NCBI GenBank assembly: GCA_964023275.1
Contig: OZ029923.1
Coordinates: 7,484,445 to 7,548,444 of the forward strand
Origin: Norana najaformis
Taxonomy: Eukaryota > Annelida > Clitellata > Crassiclitellata > Hormogastridae
Direction of reading: 5' to 3'
DNA: 64,000 nt
Under the pieces are notes generated by a model that was not told where the DNA came from, ran no database searches, and worked only from the letters and a program-made list of their open reading frames with translations. A program made the translations under genes and the position numbers. Shown here one piece after another: positions 12,701 to 23,399 of this stretch (position 1 is the first letter of the stretch; every line of letters starts with the position of its first letter).

Positions 12701-15700
12701 ATGTCAGCAGGAAAGGAAAAAGAAATCGCTGATGCGTTAAATACGGCATTGAAATGCAATTTACACGGCGCAATAGGTTCAGGTACACTAACATAATTAA
12801 TCAATGACTACTTCTGCGCGCCATACGAGCGTGAAGACGGAGAGCATTCTGATGGTTCTTCCGGTTCTGAATCGGATTTTGACGGTGGCGATGATGGAAC
12901 CACGGCCATAGTTTCTGGTTTGGTTGAAGACACTGAACTCTTCCATGATTCACCAATAGTTTCTGTCGATGAAGTCAGCAACAGAGTGATGGCGGATGTT
13001 GTGAACTGTGTTATGTGCATGGACGATGACGATGAAATGGATAGTTAAAGCATTTTCTTGTGGCTGCAATAGACTCTGTTGTAACCAACTGACCCAGGAA
13101 TTCATCCTTAGAAGACGGCTCGACATGAAAGAACTAAATGAAGGTACAATTCTACTTATACTGATTGCATTACTTTAACTTGTTCCCACCATGGTTCCAG
13201 AATTTGGTTGTGGTAATAATTTGAACTAATTTCAATTTTCAACGAGACACTATATTCGTAAAATAATTAAAACTGAAACCATATTCGTAAATGAAAACTG
13301 TGTTTTCTGTCCAGTCTTGGTTGAAAACAATCCAAAAGTCTCCCATTTACAGTTTCACGAATTTTCGCGATTGCACCACATAGTGGGTAGCCAGTTAGAA
13401 AGCCAACTATGATGGGAAAAATTTGCGGCATGCCTTACTGATGAAGAAACTTTTATCGGTCCTATGCCTTTACCGTTGCCATTCACCCTCTGGGAAAAGT
13501 TTTTTAACAAGACATAATAATCATAAATTGAAACATGACAAAGATTTAGATGTTTCTTACTATTTTTACAGCTGAAAAAGATCTCCTTTTGCTTGGCATG
13601 ATCTCGGCTCAGATGAATACGGTGCACAAACAGTTAGTTCAAAAAGGAAACATCAGAAAGACCGAAAAACCAGCGCACAACATACATAATCAACTCATTC
13701 ACAGTGTACAGAGAAACATTCAAATTTGTCAATTGGTAATCAGTTAAATTTTATTATTGTTATCAGTAGTACTTAAATTTTTCATTAGAATGTAATAAAT
13801 AACTTAATTTGAAATGTAAAATCTGTGCATTTTTAGTGTTACAAATGTATGTAGTCGTTTATATAGTTATTATGTAATGCATGTGTGCTTGTCATAATGC
13901 AAATAAAGGCTACTTACTTACTTACTTAAATTGTCTAGATTAATGATGCATCCATGCAGGTGAATAATATTGTGCCCAGTTTCACCAACACATTAATTTT
14001 TTAGCAGTGAAATTGATCTTGAAAGTTAATTTTGATGCCACAACAAAATGTAATCACAATCAAGGATTCTTTACACTTCTTTATTCTGACTGCTGGTGAT
14101 GTTGTTATTTGTAATTTTCAAGATTTTTTATTATTATTTTCCATTTTGTGTTTAAAAGCATCAGTCAGAACAAGCTCACAGCCATTATCAAGCACTTCAA
14201 GGAAAAGGGGTTGACACCTCGAATAAAGAAATCTGGAGGAAGAAAGAACAACATGCAGTTTAAGTTTCGAGGACATCAAGGCTGTTGTGTCATTCGTAAC
14301 AAACTTCGCCGAACAGCATGCTCTTCTTTTACCAGGACGAGTCCCGGGATTTAAACGTAGCGACATTCGCCTGTTGCCATCCAGTGAAACTAAAGCCTCG
14401 ATTTGGAGAAAATATGAGACTGCAATGGCAACTCTAGGTAAAGCATCAAATTTAATGTAATGGGAACACCTTTTTATTACTATACACTAAAGAAAGTGTT
14501 TCTAAATTTCCTTCAGTTACATTTATTCTATCTGTAATTCTGTATTCCTTTAAAATGATTTTTGAAAATAGTACTGATTTTAAAGGTTACCATTAAAATA
14601 AAGATGCATTAATAAAAATAATAATTATTACTATAATTTTGAAGATTTAAAATCTTTATTAACTTGAGGATACTTGGTTTGTACTTAAGCATAATTTTAT
14701 TTAAGCAATTACACACTGCTGAAGCTACAATGAACTTTTTATAATTGCATCATCAAGCCCAAAATATTTTGAGATTTCATTTTTTCCTTAGATCTACGAG
14801 CTGTCAAATTATCGACATTCAAAGAATTGTGGAACTAACTGGTGCCCTACATTGTCCGGACTAAACCTATGACGGATCTGTGCTGGGAATGCCAGAGAAA
14901 CAACTTCGCTCTCTACCGCACTGCCAACATGCCAGACAGCCTGAAGTCTGAGAAGGTTAAAAAACAGGAACAACATTTGTATATTGTACATCAAGAAAGG
15001 AGCTTGTACAACAACTTGATCCATGAATCTAAGTTGGTTGCAGCTGCAAAAAACATTTCCACTCTCGGAAAGAATGGTGCTTGTGGAAATAACATTACAA
15101 TGCATTACAGCTTTGACTTTGCACAACAGGTGCATTATCCTAGTGACCCATTACAGCCTGGTCCGATGTATTTTTTGGTTCCGAGGAAATGTGGCATTTT
15201 TGGAGTTTGCTGTGAAGCTATACCACAGCAAATAAATTATTTGATTGACGAGGGGATGTGTGAAAGTAAAGGTTCAAATTCTGTGATCAGTTATTTGCAT
15301 CATTTTTTAGTATATGGGGATTGGGTGAAACTGAAGTGCATTTGCACTGCGATAACTGTTCTGGCCAAAATAAGAACAAATACATGCTTTGGTACTTTAT
15401 GTGGAGGGTGATTTATGGTCTCCATACCAATGTACATTTACATTTCATGATTTCAGGACTCGCCAAGTTTTCTCCGGATTGGTGTTTTGGTTTGCCAAAA
15501 CAAAGATTCCGACGAACACCGGTCTCGACTCTAGCTGATACAGAGGAAGTTGTTAACCTAAGCACTGTAAAGGGAGTCAACAAACCTCAGCTGATCGGCT
15601 CTGAAGATGGTACTGTGTTTGTACTGACATATGATTGGCAATCATTTCTAGAGCCATTCTTCAAGTCGCTCACTGGGATCAAAGGCCTCCATCATTTTCG

Positions 15701-16073
15701 GTTTTCACAGGTAACTCCTGGTATTATCCACTATCGAGTGACACCAACCTGTCAAGAGCAGTCAGTGCAACTTCTGAAAAGTTTAGACCAGTTACCGAGC
15801 GGTGATGGCCTTCTACCACTGAAACCGCCTGGATTGCCGTTAGCTCGACAATGGTATCTGTACCAGAAGATTCGTCAGTTTGTTCGAGATGATGCTCAAA
15901 ATGTGACCTGTCCAAAACCAATGACAGCTGCAGAAGATAAAGCTGCTGAAGACCAAGAAGAAATGGATGAACCTTATCCTTCACAGAAACCAAACGGGCG
16001 CAAGAGAGCCAATCAGGACACAAGAAAGCAAACCAAAACACCAACCCGGAGCAAACGAGGGCGTAATAAATAG
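12701..16073 (+). pseudogene. Decayed intron-containing transposase-like gene (HCDNCSGQNKN family)
   Basis: Parts join by matching splice phases: 12701-13143 (MSAGKEKEIADAL start, acidic stretch, Cys-rich CGCNRLCC, RRRLDMKEL), 13572-13735 (AEKDLLLLGMISAQMN), 14159-14437 (KHFKEKGLTPR, LLPGRVPGFKRSDIRLLPSS) and 14792-16073 (KPMTDLCW, QQVHYPSDPLQPGPMYFL, CDNCSGQNKN, FSPDWCFGL, HHFRFS, RQWYLYQKI, a basic C-terminus, TAG). The order and the DNCxGQNKN motif match a widespread invertebrate transposase-like family of unknown function; from memory, its catalytic region is filed as DUF7869. It is broken by TAA at 12794 and 14836, each probably from a Gln codon, and by frameshifts near 13046, 14252 and 15316. 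An exon seems missing between 13735 and 14159 because the phases do not join. Confidence 0.78.
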
Positions 16074-16815
16074 AAATTTTTCTTATCAACTTATGTGATT
16101 AAATGATTGTTGTTCTTTAGAGAATTTAAGATTTAGGTTTGCATTTTGGTAGAAAAACTAGAAAATCATAATCTTCGGCGATTTCATAATTTTTCTCAAG
16201 AACGCTTGTGATTTGCAACTTGAATAATTTTTTTATTTTGCAGCTTTTTTATCTTATATTTGACAGGAATACCAGCCTAGCTTACTAGTTTATGTATGCC
16301 AGGTTTAATTAAACTGTGAAGAATGTAACCAACAATTTGACATGAGAAACTGATGTACTAGGATTTAACCTGAGAAACAAAGAATATTCAATGCTGTCAC
16401 ATTCTTCACAGAAAATGTGTTCTTTGTATCTCGAATAACTTTTTTATCTTTTAGAATTTTGTACTCCTGTTTGGCAGGTCTATTTGTCAATGTCGGTGGT
16501 CCATGTGGGCCAATTTTCATGTAATTTGGTTGACTCAAACCTATGGTTGCTAAGGCCAACCTGATATGCATCAGATAAATTTAGAAAATCGTGTTTTCCC
16601 GAAAATAAATATTGCACAGGATGAAAGTTTAGAAAATTAATAACTCCTCAAGCACTCGGTCGATTTCGATAAGTGATAGCTCATTTTAAAGGTAATTGAA
16701 CATAGAATAATGTGGAATATATAACTCAAAATGTTCAAAAATAGCTTAGAGACTCATTTTGTCATGGCTGGTCACAATTGCTCTAGTTGTGTTTGATCTT
16801 AGACCAAACTGTCCT
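16074..16815. other. Spacer 3' of the transposase-like pseudogene
   Basis: AT-rich, with no gene seen. It includes GGTGGTCCATGTGGGCCAAT at about 16495, similar in style to the GGGCCC-rich patch at 62965-63010, and AATAAA at about 16605. It may contain the 3' end of the transposon; no clear inverted repeat was found. Confidence 0.45.
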
Positions 16816-16819
16816 TTAA

Positions 16820-17235
16820 CCCTAGAAAGACATCTCTGAAGCCTAATGATGAGAATCATGTAGTTTTGAGTTATTGATTACCTTATGTTACCTTAAATTT
16901 AGTAGTCTTGTATCATTCGCTTGTTCACTGTTTATTAGGATGATTTCCTTTTTATGCTACCACCCCTCATTTTGTTTGAAGTAGGACTTGGTATTTTAAG
17001 TAGCACATGAACAGTGGTGTCTCATTGCAGCGTGGAATTTGGTAGCAGTGTTACTGACCTCTTCACAGACAAGGTCTGTAGATACACGTGTAGACGTAGT
17101 TGTAATGAGATCTACGTGGCAACACTGTACACTTCAATGAATTATATGGTTCTGTATTGAGATGCGGTGTTGTATCAAAAGTTATTTTGGTAGACTGGTT
17201 TTTCTGATGCCAAAAGCAATTTATCACATCCTGTT
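16820..17235 (+). mobile_element. Repeat block A, copy 3, with a piggyBac-like terminus
   Basis: TTAA (16816-16819) is followed by CCCTAGAAAGACA, which matches the 13-bp terminal repeat known for insect piggyBac (CCCTAGAAAGATA) except at one base. The following 400 bases are a diverged relative of 11600-12100, sharing CATCTCTGAAG, CTACCACCCCTCATT, ATCTACGTGGCA and TTGTATCAAAAGT-like segments. No right-hand terminus was found, so this is a truncated or non-autonomous element. Confidence 0.55.
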
Positions 17236-17324
17236 AATGGTAAAAACAGTTGAAAAGCATAATCACAAACAGTCTTGGCTAAGGGAGGTTGGCAGTGTTT
17301 GGGAGAGGGCAAAGGTGGTTGAAG

Positions 17325-17400
17325 TAGGGCAGCAATGCGTGGGGTAGGTCAGCAGTAGTTGGCATAGTTCACCGATGCTTTGGAGTAAGGCTCTGATGGT
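17325..17400. repeat. Short duplicate of 6160-6215
   Basis: AGGGCAGCAATGCGTGGGGT followed by AGGTCAGCAGTAGTTGGCAT is almost identical to the insertion at 6163-6213 in segmental duplication copy 1. This indicates a small transposed or duplicated element. 17400-18020 shows nothing else I can name. Confidence 0.7.
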
Positions 17401-18021
17401 GGGATACCTCAGCAATGTCTTAGGTAGGGAACAATGGCTGGCATAGGAAAATAAAATTTTAAAAGTCGTTGTTTTTGATTAATTTCCTGCGCACAATCTA
17501 AAAATGCGTGCATTTTGACGAATTTCTTTTTTACATTGTTATCATATGGTGTCTGACAATTTATGAGAACTTGCCTGTTTTCTCAGAAATTCTGTGCTGG
17601 AAACTGTTGCTAGCAGAACATCCGTTGCCAGAAGATAGTGGTTGCAAAAAGCACAATTGTTGCTAAAAACAAAGTTTGCTGTAAACGAATTTGTGTTTCT
17701 GTTCAGCTGTTTAAGTTAAGTGCTGTAGTTAGTTCGATAAGCACTAAGCAGTTGCAAATGATTAGCTGTTGCAAATAGTTGTTGCTGAAGGAAGTGAATA
17801 GTCTTCTCTGGAGTCTTGGCTTGAATTGATCTGTCTGGAATCGAGTATTGTTACTGCAGGTGACTTTGGGCTATTAGTATTTGCTGCTGATATGTGCCAC
17901 AATTTACAGCCGTCTGATAGCAGGGTAAATCTGCCCGGTGGTATGACGACGACGCTCGTCTTTTCATTTCTTAGGTCTTAAGCCGATAAGTGAGAAATTC
18001 AAGTCCATGAACACGAGACAG

Positions 18022-18235
18022 TCACATCGGATAGCAGTCTGGGCACACGTATATCCTGCTGAGCACCTCCATGCGACAATAGCAGTGGGCGCACATATCT
18101 TGGGGCGCCGTCGTCTCGACACCCGCATCAGGCAGCGCGCAGATCGTGGCACAGCGTATCGCAGCCTGCAGGTAGGCGCTGGATAGGGCGTCCAAGAGCA
18201 GCCCGAACGGTTCCGCTATGGCTTCGGTTGCATGA
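18022..18235 (-). CDS. Second copy of the GC-rich CxxC reading frame
   Basis: The - strand frame ATEAIAEPFGLLLDALSSAY, then LQAAIRCATICALPDAG, APQDMCAHCYCRMEV and YVCPDCYPM, ends at a TGA at 18022-18024. It is duplicated at 6780-6951. Here both CxxC pairs are intact (CAHC, CPDC), a possible zinc-ribbon fold. It overlaps the end of the zinc-finger fragment in a different frame. No start codon or clear acceptor was found, and the function is unknown. Confidence 0.38.
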
Positions 18236-18725
18236 TCTGCGTCTGTTTAGTCTTGATTTGCGGTAGCTGACGGTGCGCGGTGGCCGATCTGGGCATTCGT
18301 ACACTTTTCATATAGTGGCACTGGTAAGGCTTCTGTCCAGTACGGATTCTGATGTGTTTTCTTAAAGTATAAAGGTGCGCGAATGATTTAGAGCACAGCT
18401 GGCACTGGTATCGTTTCTCAATAGCACGGAGTCTTGTGTGCATTTTCAAAGCATTAGGTTGTAAAAATGATTTCTGACAATACTGGCATAGATAAGTTTT
18501 ATCTCCTGTGTGAATTCTATGATGACTTTGTAGACTGGAAGACTGGAAAAATCTTTTTTCACATACCTGGCATTGGTAAGGCTTCTCTCCAGTGTGGATG
18601 CTTAAGTGATTCTTTAAAGTCGAAAGGTGTGCGAACGCTTTTGAGCAAAACCGGCATTTGTAGGGTTTCTGTCCAGTATGGAGTCTCATGTTTTGTCAAA
18701 TCACCAGAGCGCGAAAATGATTAGA
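18216..18725 (-). pseudogene. Truncated copy of the C2H2 zinc-finger gene
   Basis: The - strand frame from a nominal Met at 18689 to the TAG at 18216 matches the last third of the array at 6958-8592. It has fingers with YKCRFC, YQCQVC, YLCQYC and YQCQLC, then a degenerate fifth (YQCHYM). Two fingers have lost the final His (HTRLRA and HIRIRT). Just upstream a two-base deletion relative to the first copy (DLTSHMRL there, DLTK and a shift here) breaks the frame, and at about 18725 homology stops abruptly at the 139-bp tandem repeat. It ends, like the first copy, in QIMQPKP. Confidence 0.82.
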
Positions 18726-18726
18726 A

Positions 18727-19180
18727 TTAAAATACCGCTTGTTGTTGTAACGTTTGTAACAATTAATATGACATTATACTTGAAAACGAATTCAATCGAC
18801 AGGCCAATGTTAAAACTGATTGTCGAACGATAAATTTTTATAAGATTGGTACATGTAGATTTGAATGAAAATACCGCTTGTTGTTGTAACGTTTGTAACA
18901 ATTAATATGACATTATACTTGAAGACGAATTCAGTCGACAGACCAATGTTAAAACTGATTGTCGAACGATAAATTTTTATAAGATTGGTACATGTAGATT
19001 TGAATGAAAATACCGCTTGTTGTTGTAACGTTTGTAACAATTAATATGACATTATACTTGAAGACAAATTCAGTCGACAGACCAATGTTAAAACTGATTG
19101 TCGAACGATAAATTTTTATAAGATTGGTACATGTACCTGTCGATTTGAATGAAAATACCGCTTGTTGTTTTAACGTCTCA
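18727..19180. repeat. 139-bp tandem repeat, about 3.3 units
   Basis: AATTAATATGACATTATACT occurs at 18761, 18900 and 19039, a constant 139-bp step, each followed by GTCGACAG(G/A)CCAATGTTAAA and TACCGCTTGTTGTTGTAACG. The last unit runs into the flank shared with 9690-9880. The two near-identical 66 and 76 aa - strand frames are repeat artefacts. Confidence 0.93.
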
Positions 19181-19234
19181 TCTCGCTAGTGACGCCATAG
19201 TTGTGGTCTAGATGTAAACACGGAGCTTTCATAT

Positions 19235-20155
19235 TTTTGTAATAGGTGTCCCAGTTGCAAAGCCATTGTACAGTCAGACTTAAGAAGCCTACGTCGCCAT
19301 GCTTGTAAGTAAGTATATTTTATTAACTTATAGAGCAAATCACACATCAGTGTACAAGTATTAAAGAACGCAAGAAAAAACTTATCATGCATTCAACATC
19401 CTAATAATAAAAGCCTTACGCGTTAAACTATCAGCGGGAGGAATAATACGGTTCCTTCGGGGCTGTAGGTATTAACATAGGGTTTTAACTGACGGGTGTA
19501 ACTGTTGTAAGCCGTAGTTTGGGTTGTTCAAGATTGCTTTAAAGAGACGAGCATTAATTTCGTGCTTTAACTTTACCTAATTTTTGTGAGTATATGTGAA
19601 CGTTCTATAGCGACCGTCTAGCTTCCAGCCTGCTCATTTTAAAATGCTGCCCGTTTGAATGAGTGCCACGCCACGCCATTCAAGGTCTCCATGTACAGAC
19701 CGTGCTAGCCCGAGATTCAAATCTCTGAGTTATCTGGTTTTGGCACCATATAAAGCAGGAGATGAAATCAAACTGATTTAAAAGAATTATTCAGATTCTG
19801 ATGCAGGTTTTGTGAAGATACGGTGACAAATTTGATCCAAGTTTTTTGCATTTTTGCTCAGGTTTATTTGAAATATTTTGAATCCAAGAAAACTTGTTCT
19901 TTAGGCACGGGAGTGCTTATACAAGTAACTAAGTCCCTTGTTCGTTGTTAATGTATTTGCTTCACTGCTAAAAAAACTACATACTGGTATCTTCACGATT
20001 TTAGGTAAATGTGGACAGATTGGACCAAGTGATAGTTATCTTTTCTAAGCCAGATTTGACCATAATTTTTTGGAGCCTAATTTGGGGACAAAACTGTGCT
20101 GGCGTTGTGCAGTTAAGACAGGTGGCATGGTTTCTACAACTGGGTCATTCCCCTC
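19235..20155. other. Spacer without recognised genes
   Basis: AT-rich. GTAAGTAAGTATATTTTATT at 19307 is reminiscent of the 3' tail repeats of a non-LTR element (compare CTACTTACTTACTTACTT at 13911 in opposite orientation). No domain-bearing frame was seen. Confidence 0.4.
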
Positions 20156-20159
20156 ATTC

Positions 20160-20568
20160 CGTATAAAGGAGAACTGTGGTTTAAGTGGCATGTTACAGTG
20201 GATCCTTATGACAGTGTGTAATCTGGCGACATTACTAAGGACCTCATTAAGACTGGGTCCGTAAATGCGTGTACAAATATTACGCAGAAAAGTCGTAAGC
20301 CACAATCCATCTGTGCTGTAACGAGGTCTACGTGGCATCGTTGTATGTTTAAACTTTTAAATATTGATATTGCATTGTTGGAACGCATTGTATAGTTCTT
20401 TATTGAACTGCAGAGTTGCAACAAGTGTTTAGCCACTTTAGTGGTAGGATGGTTTGCTGATGCGAAAGCAAGACGAAAAGAGATTCCCAACAACACAAAT
20501 GAGTTGACTATGAAAAACTGTGGCTATCTGAAGGCTAAAGGACTAGACATGCTGGAATACAAATGTCC
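20160..20568 (+). repeat. Repeat block A, copy 2 (near-identical to 11735-12143)
   Basis: About 400 bases differ from 11735-12143 at only a few positions, mainly at the ends (TATAAAGGAGAAC versus TATAATGGAAGAAC; TACAAATG versus TACGAATG). Flanks are unrelated on both sides. The left flank lacks the TTAA-type terminus, and the right flank is a LINE tail. Confidence 0.85.
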
Positions 20569-20870
20569 TTGAATAAGCAGACAAATGTGCCGGACAAAGT
20601 CCTTCAGCGGAAACTCCGATGGTTTGGCGACGTGGAAAGAATTCCAGTTGACCGAATCCCACACAATGCAGTGCATGTGAGATTCGAAGGAAAGAGAAAA
20701 ACAAAGAAAGACGATATGGACTGCGCTGGATAGAAAACATAAACGAAGACATAACAAGACTCTTGGACTAAACATGAATGATATACTGGATTTGATAAAT
20801 GACCCAAAATAATGGAAGTCATTTATTAGCACCCATAGCCGCCAGGTGGCTAGCGTCAGAAACTAGTGGT
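20565..20870 (+). mobile_element. 3' fragment of a LINE-type retrotransposon
   Basis: The + strand translation reads NKQTNVPDKVLQRKLRWFGD, then VERIPVDRIPHNAVHV and FEGKRKTKKDD, and after some stops a segment like NDILDLINDPK and WRSFIST-type residues. RKLRWFGHVxRM..R is the characteristic end of non-LTR retrotransposon reverse-transcriptase proteins. It is heavily mutated and lacks the polymerase core. Confidence 0.65.
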
Positions 20871-21039
20871 GATAATGTTTAGGCCAAGAGCCTTGTTATG
20901 TCTTCGTTTATGCTGTCCATCCAGCGCAGTCCATATGTTGTGTGTTTGTGTTTGTGCCTCAATAGAAAGAACTTTCAACTCTTCTTCTAAGGAGTTTATG
21001 TTGGGGCGTGAAAACAAGTGTCCCACCTTTGCCGTTTTA

Positions 21040-21090
21040 CTTATATATATATATATTATATATATATTATTATTATATATATATATGCGC
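21040..21090. repeat. (TA)n microsatellite
   Basis: Repeated TATATATA blocks with TTATTATTA interruptions, at the left edge of segmental duplication copy 2; the corresponding place in copy 1 (4337-4352) is a short CATATATA tract. Confidence 0.9.
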
Positions 21091-22830
21091 GTGTGCGTAT
21101 GTGTAGCTTACGTGTGTCCAGACACATAAATTTATACCCACCATAATACCTAAGTCACATAGTCATAGCAATTCAATATATAGTCCTAATTAGGACAAAG
21201 AAATTACTGTATTCTTAGATCATATGATAATCGCTTGCTCTCTTAAATTATGTTACACGCTACAGTCATCAGAGTTTTAGAACAATGCACTTCGTACTGA
21301 CGTTTGCAATTGGTGTTAAAATGTAAGTTTTTGTTCTCCTTTAGTATTTTATAAGAAGACCAAAGGTTCAGATGCAACCAATGAGTACTTTAACGGTAAA
21401 CAAACATATCTGTATTTCAAATGATATGCTTATTTCTAAGTAAAGAAAATATGATACCATGTCGCATGTATTCACTTTATGGTACAATGAGCTACTAAAT
21501 GAGCCACACCTCAAGTTTTTTTTTAAATTTCAACTTCAAGGTTATCCATATGAAAATAGGGTTGTCACTTGTTTCATTGACATCAGGGCCTAATAATTCT
21601 CGTTTTCAAACATGTATCTTGGTAAATTTGGCCTTCGTGCTGGCCATATGTTGAATTCTTTAACTGAAAACATGCTTGGAAAAGAGAGTTAGTTACTTGT
21701 GAGCTTGTAATTATGATGTAAGAGATTATTTACAAGCGAACTGCACCCTTCAAAATGGTTCAGTGTATTTTAGGAGCCGAGCTGAACTGATGCATACTTC
21801 TTAAGTCTTTTCAACGACTCAAAACAAACTCTTAATGTCAAGATGATCTTCACAATTTAGGAAATTTAGACAATTATTCAGCTTCTTCTACAGACCAAAA
21901 AGAGAAACTTTTGAAATAGCAGATAATACTTACTAATTTTTAATAAATTGTATCGACTGTACATCTGGCAATTATATGATAACATTGTAATAGTTTTATT
22001 CTCATGATCTATAGAAACTGTGCCAAGTAGAACCTGCCATTACTAAGTAACTTCATGCGAGATCTAATGCAATTTAAGTTATTTTTAGACTATAAAAGAG
22101 ATGCTTTTCCTTAAGTTCATACGAGCTATGCCCTGAGAAGCGATAAAAGTTCATGTAGAGCCCTAATGTAATATAAATCACATTTAGAATTAAGCCAGTG
22201 TTTTGCGTTATTTTCAGCATCAGCGAAACAGTAATAAATATCATAAAAGATTCCCTTTTAATGTTTTTCATTAGCGATAAAAGGGAAGGGTAATAGCAGA
22301 AATACAAACAATCTTCATTAGGAAATGCTAGTGTATTAGTCTCATTGAACGTTTTTGTGCAATTAGAAAGTTAGAGTAGGTCCTGTTATTAAATTTGCAG
22401 TTGACAATGATATATTTTAGTCCTTTTTCATTCTGGAGACGGTAAAATGATCAAAATGACATTAAAAGAGCCACGGGTCCAAGTAATCCTAAACCTCATT
22501 AACATAGGTGTCTAATTCAACCTACAAAGTAAGTTTTAAATCTTTAGGACTGATTCAAAATCACACGATATATAGTTGTTAATTCATCAACAATGCTACG
22601 TGCGTACATTCAATTGTTTTAGTTTTTGAGTGTCATTAATGGCAAAGAATAGGCTGATTGTTGTACAAATTAAATAGGACCCCGCCCAGTCAAGTAGCAG
22701 ATATTCAAGTGTTTCCAATTCGTGTTAATGACCTCGTCATATATTGCACGCTATGTTTCATATGGGCAGTTATGATCACTGCTGAACGCGATCTATAATT
22801 TTACACTAGGTTTTCTGGTATACCAGAAAG
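21080..22830 (+). repeat. Segmental duplication, copy 2 (paired with 4330-6480)
   Basis: Collinear with the 3' part of the upstream mucin-like gene, including its distal tail exon, for about 1.75 kb. Shared landmarks include AGTCACATAGTCATAGCAAT, GAGCCGAGCTGAACTGATGC, TTCATTAGCGATAAAAGGGA and GAGACGGTAAAATGATCAAA. No membrane or EGF-like exon accompanies it, so it is a partial duplicate. Confidence 0.78.
21345..21395 (+). pseudogene. Orphan copy of the YFIRRPK tail exon
   Basis: Between CTCCTTTAG and GTAAAC, this 51-base segment encodes YFIRRPKVQMQPMSTLT, uninterrupted and with both splice signals kept. There is no upstream membrane exon within the duplicated block, so it is probably a gene remnant unless another transcript uses it. 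Confidence 0.6.
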
Positions 22831-23399
22831 TTAATGGCGCATAAGTCGCCTTCGTGATTAGGTGTAGCATTTTAAGGGCTTTCAAGAAAATTTGCTGAGT
22901 TCACCAACACTTCAACAGAGGGCCGTGTCGCTTATCTGAAAGAACCTGTTAAAGGGTACACATTAAGCTAAGTCGTCGCATGCACTACTCAGTATTAATC
23001 ACATAATACTCACATGTACACAGTAATTAGTTTGAGCAGAAATAAATAGTCTACAATGCATAATGTTTTGTACACTCTAGGAGCACTGAACTGCAAGTAG
23101 GGAGAACTAAAAAATTGGACCACTGACATGCTGCCCTACATGAGACGCTACGATACAATTGCACTTAACCTCAAGAGATTTTAGTACCTTTGTCAGGTTC
23201 ATATAAGTATTCAGATTCCTATATACACGCACACATTCTTCCGATGGCCTTTTGTGCAAACTGAACTTTGGCTACTTTGTTTTAGGTAATTGCGCAACCG
23301 GACCTTGGCCCCTTGGCGGCCCAGGCGGTTCCTGGCCTCGTTGGCCCTTGTGCTTTGCACAACCTGCACAATCTATTCCTACGCCACTGTTTCCAGTTT
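22831..23399. other. Spacer with a small GC-rich G/P patch
   Basis: AT-rich except 23296-23360, where a TTTTAG precedes GGACCTTGGCCCCTTGGCGG and CCCAGGCGGTTCCTGGCCTC. One frame gives a Gly/Pro/Trp-rich peptide. I cannot support it as an exon. Confidence 0.4.

Noticed and set aside
14032..14366. Small frames around the transposase exon at 14159
   Set aside because: They overlap the transposase-like exon in other frames and lack family similarity.
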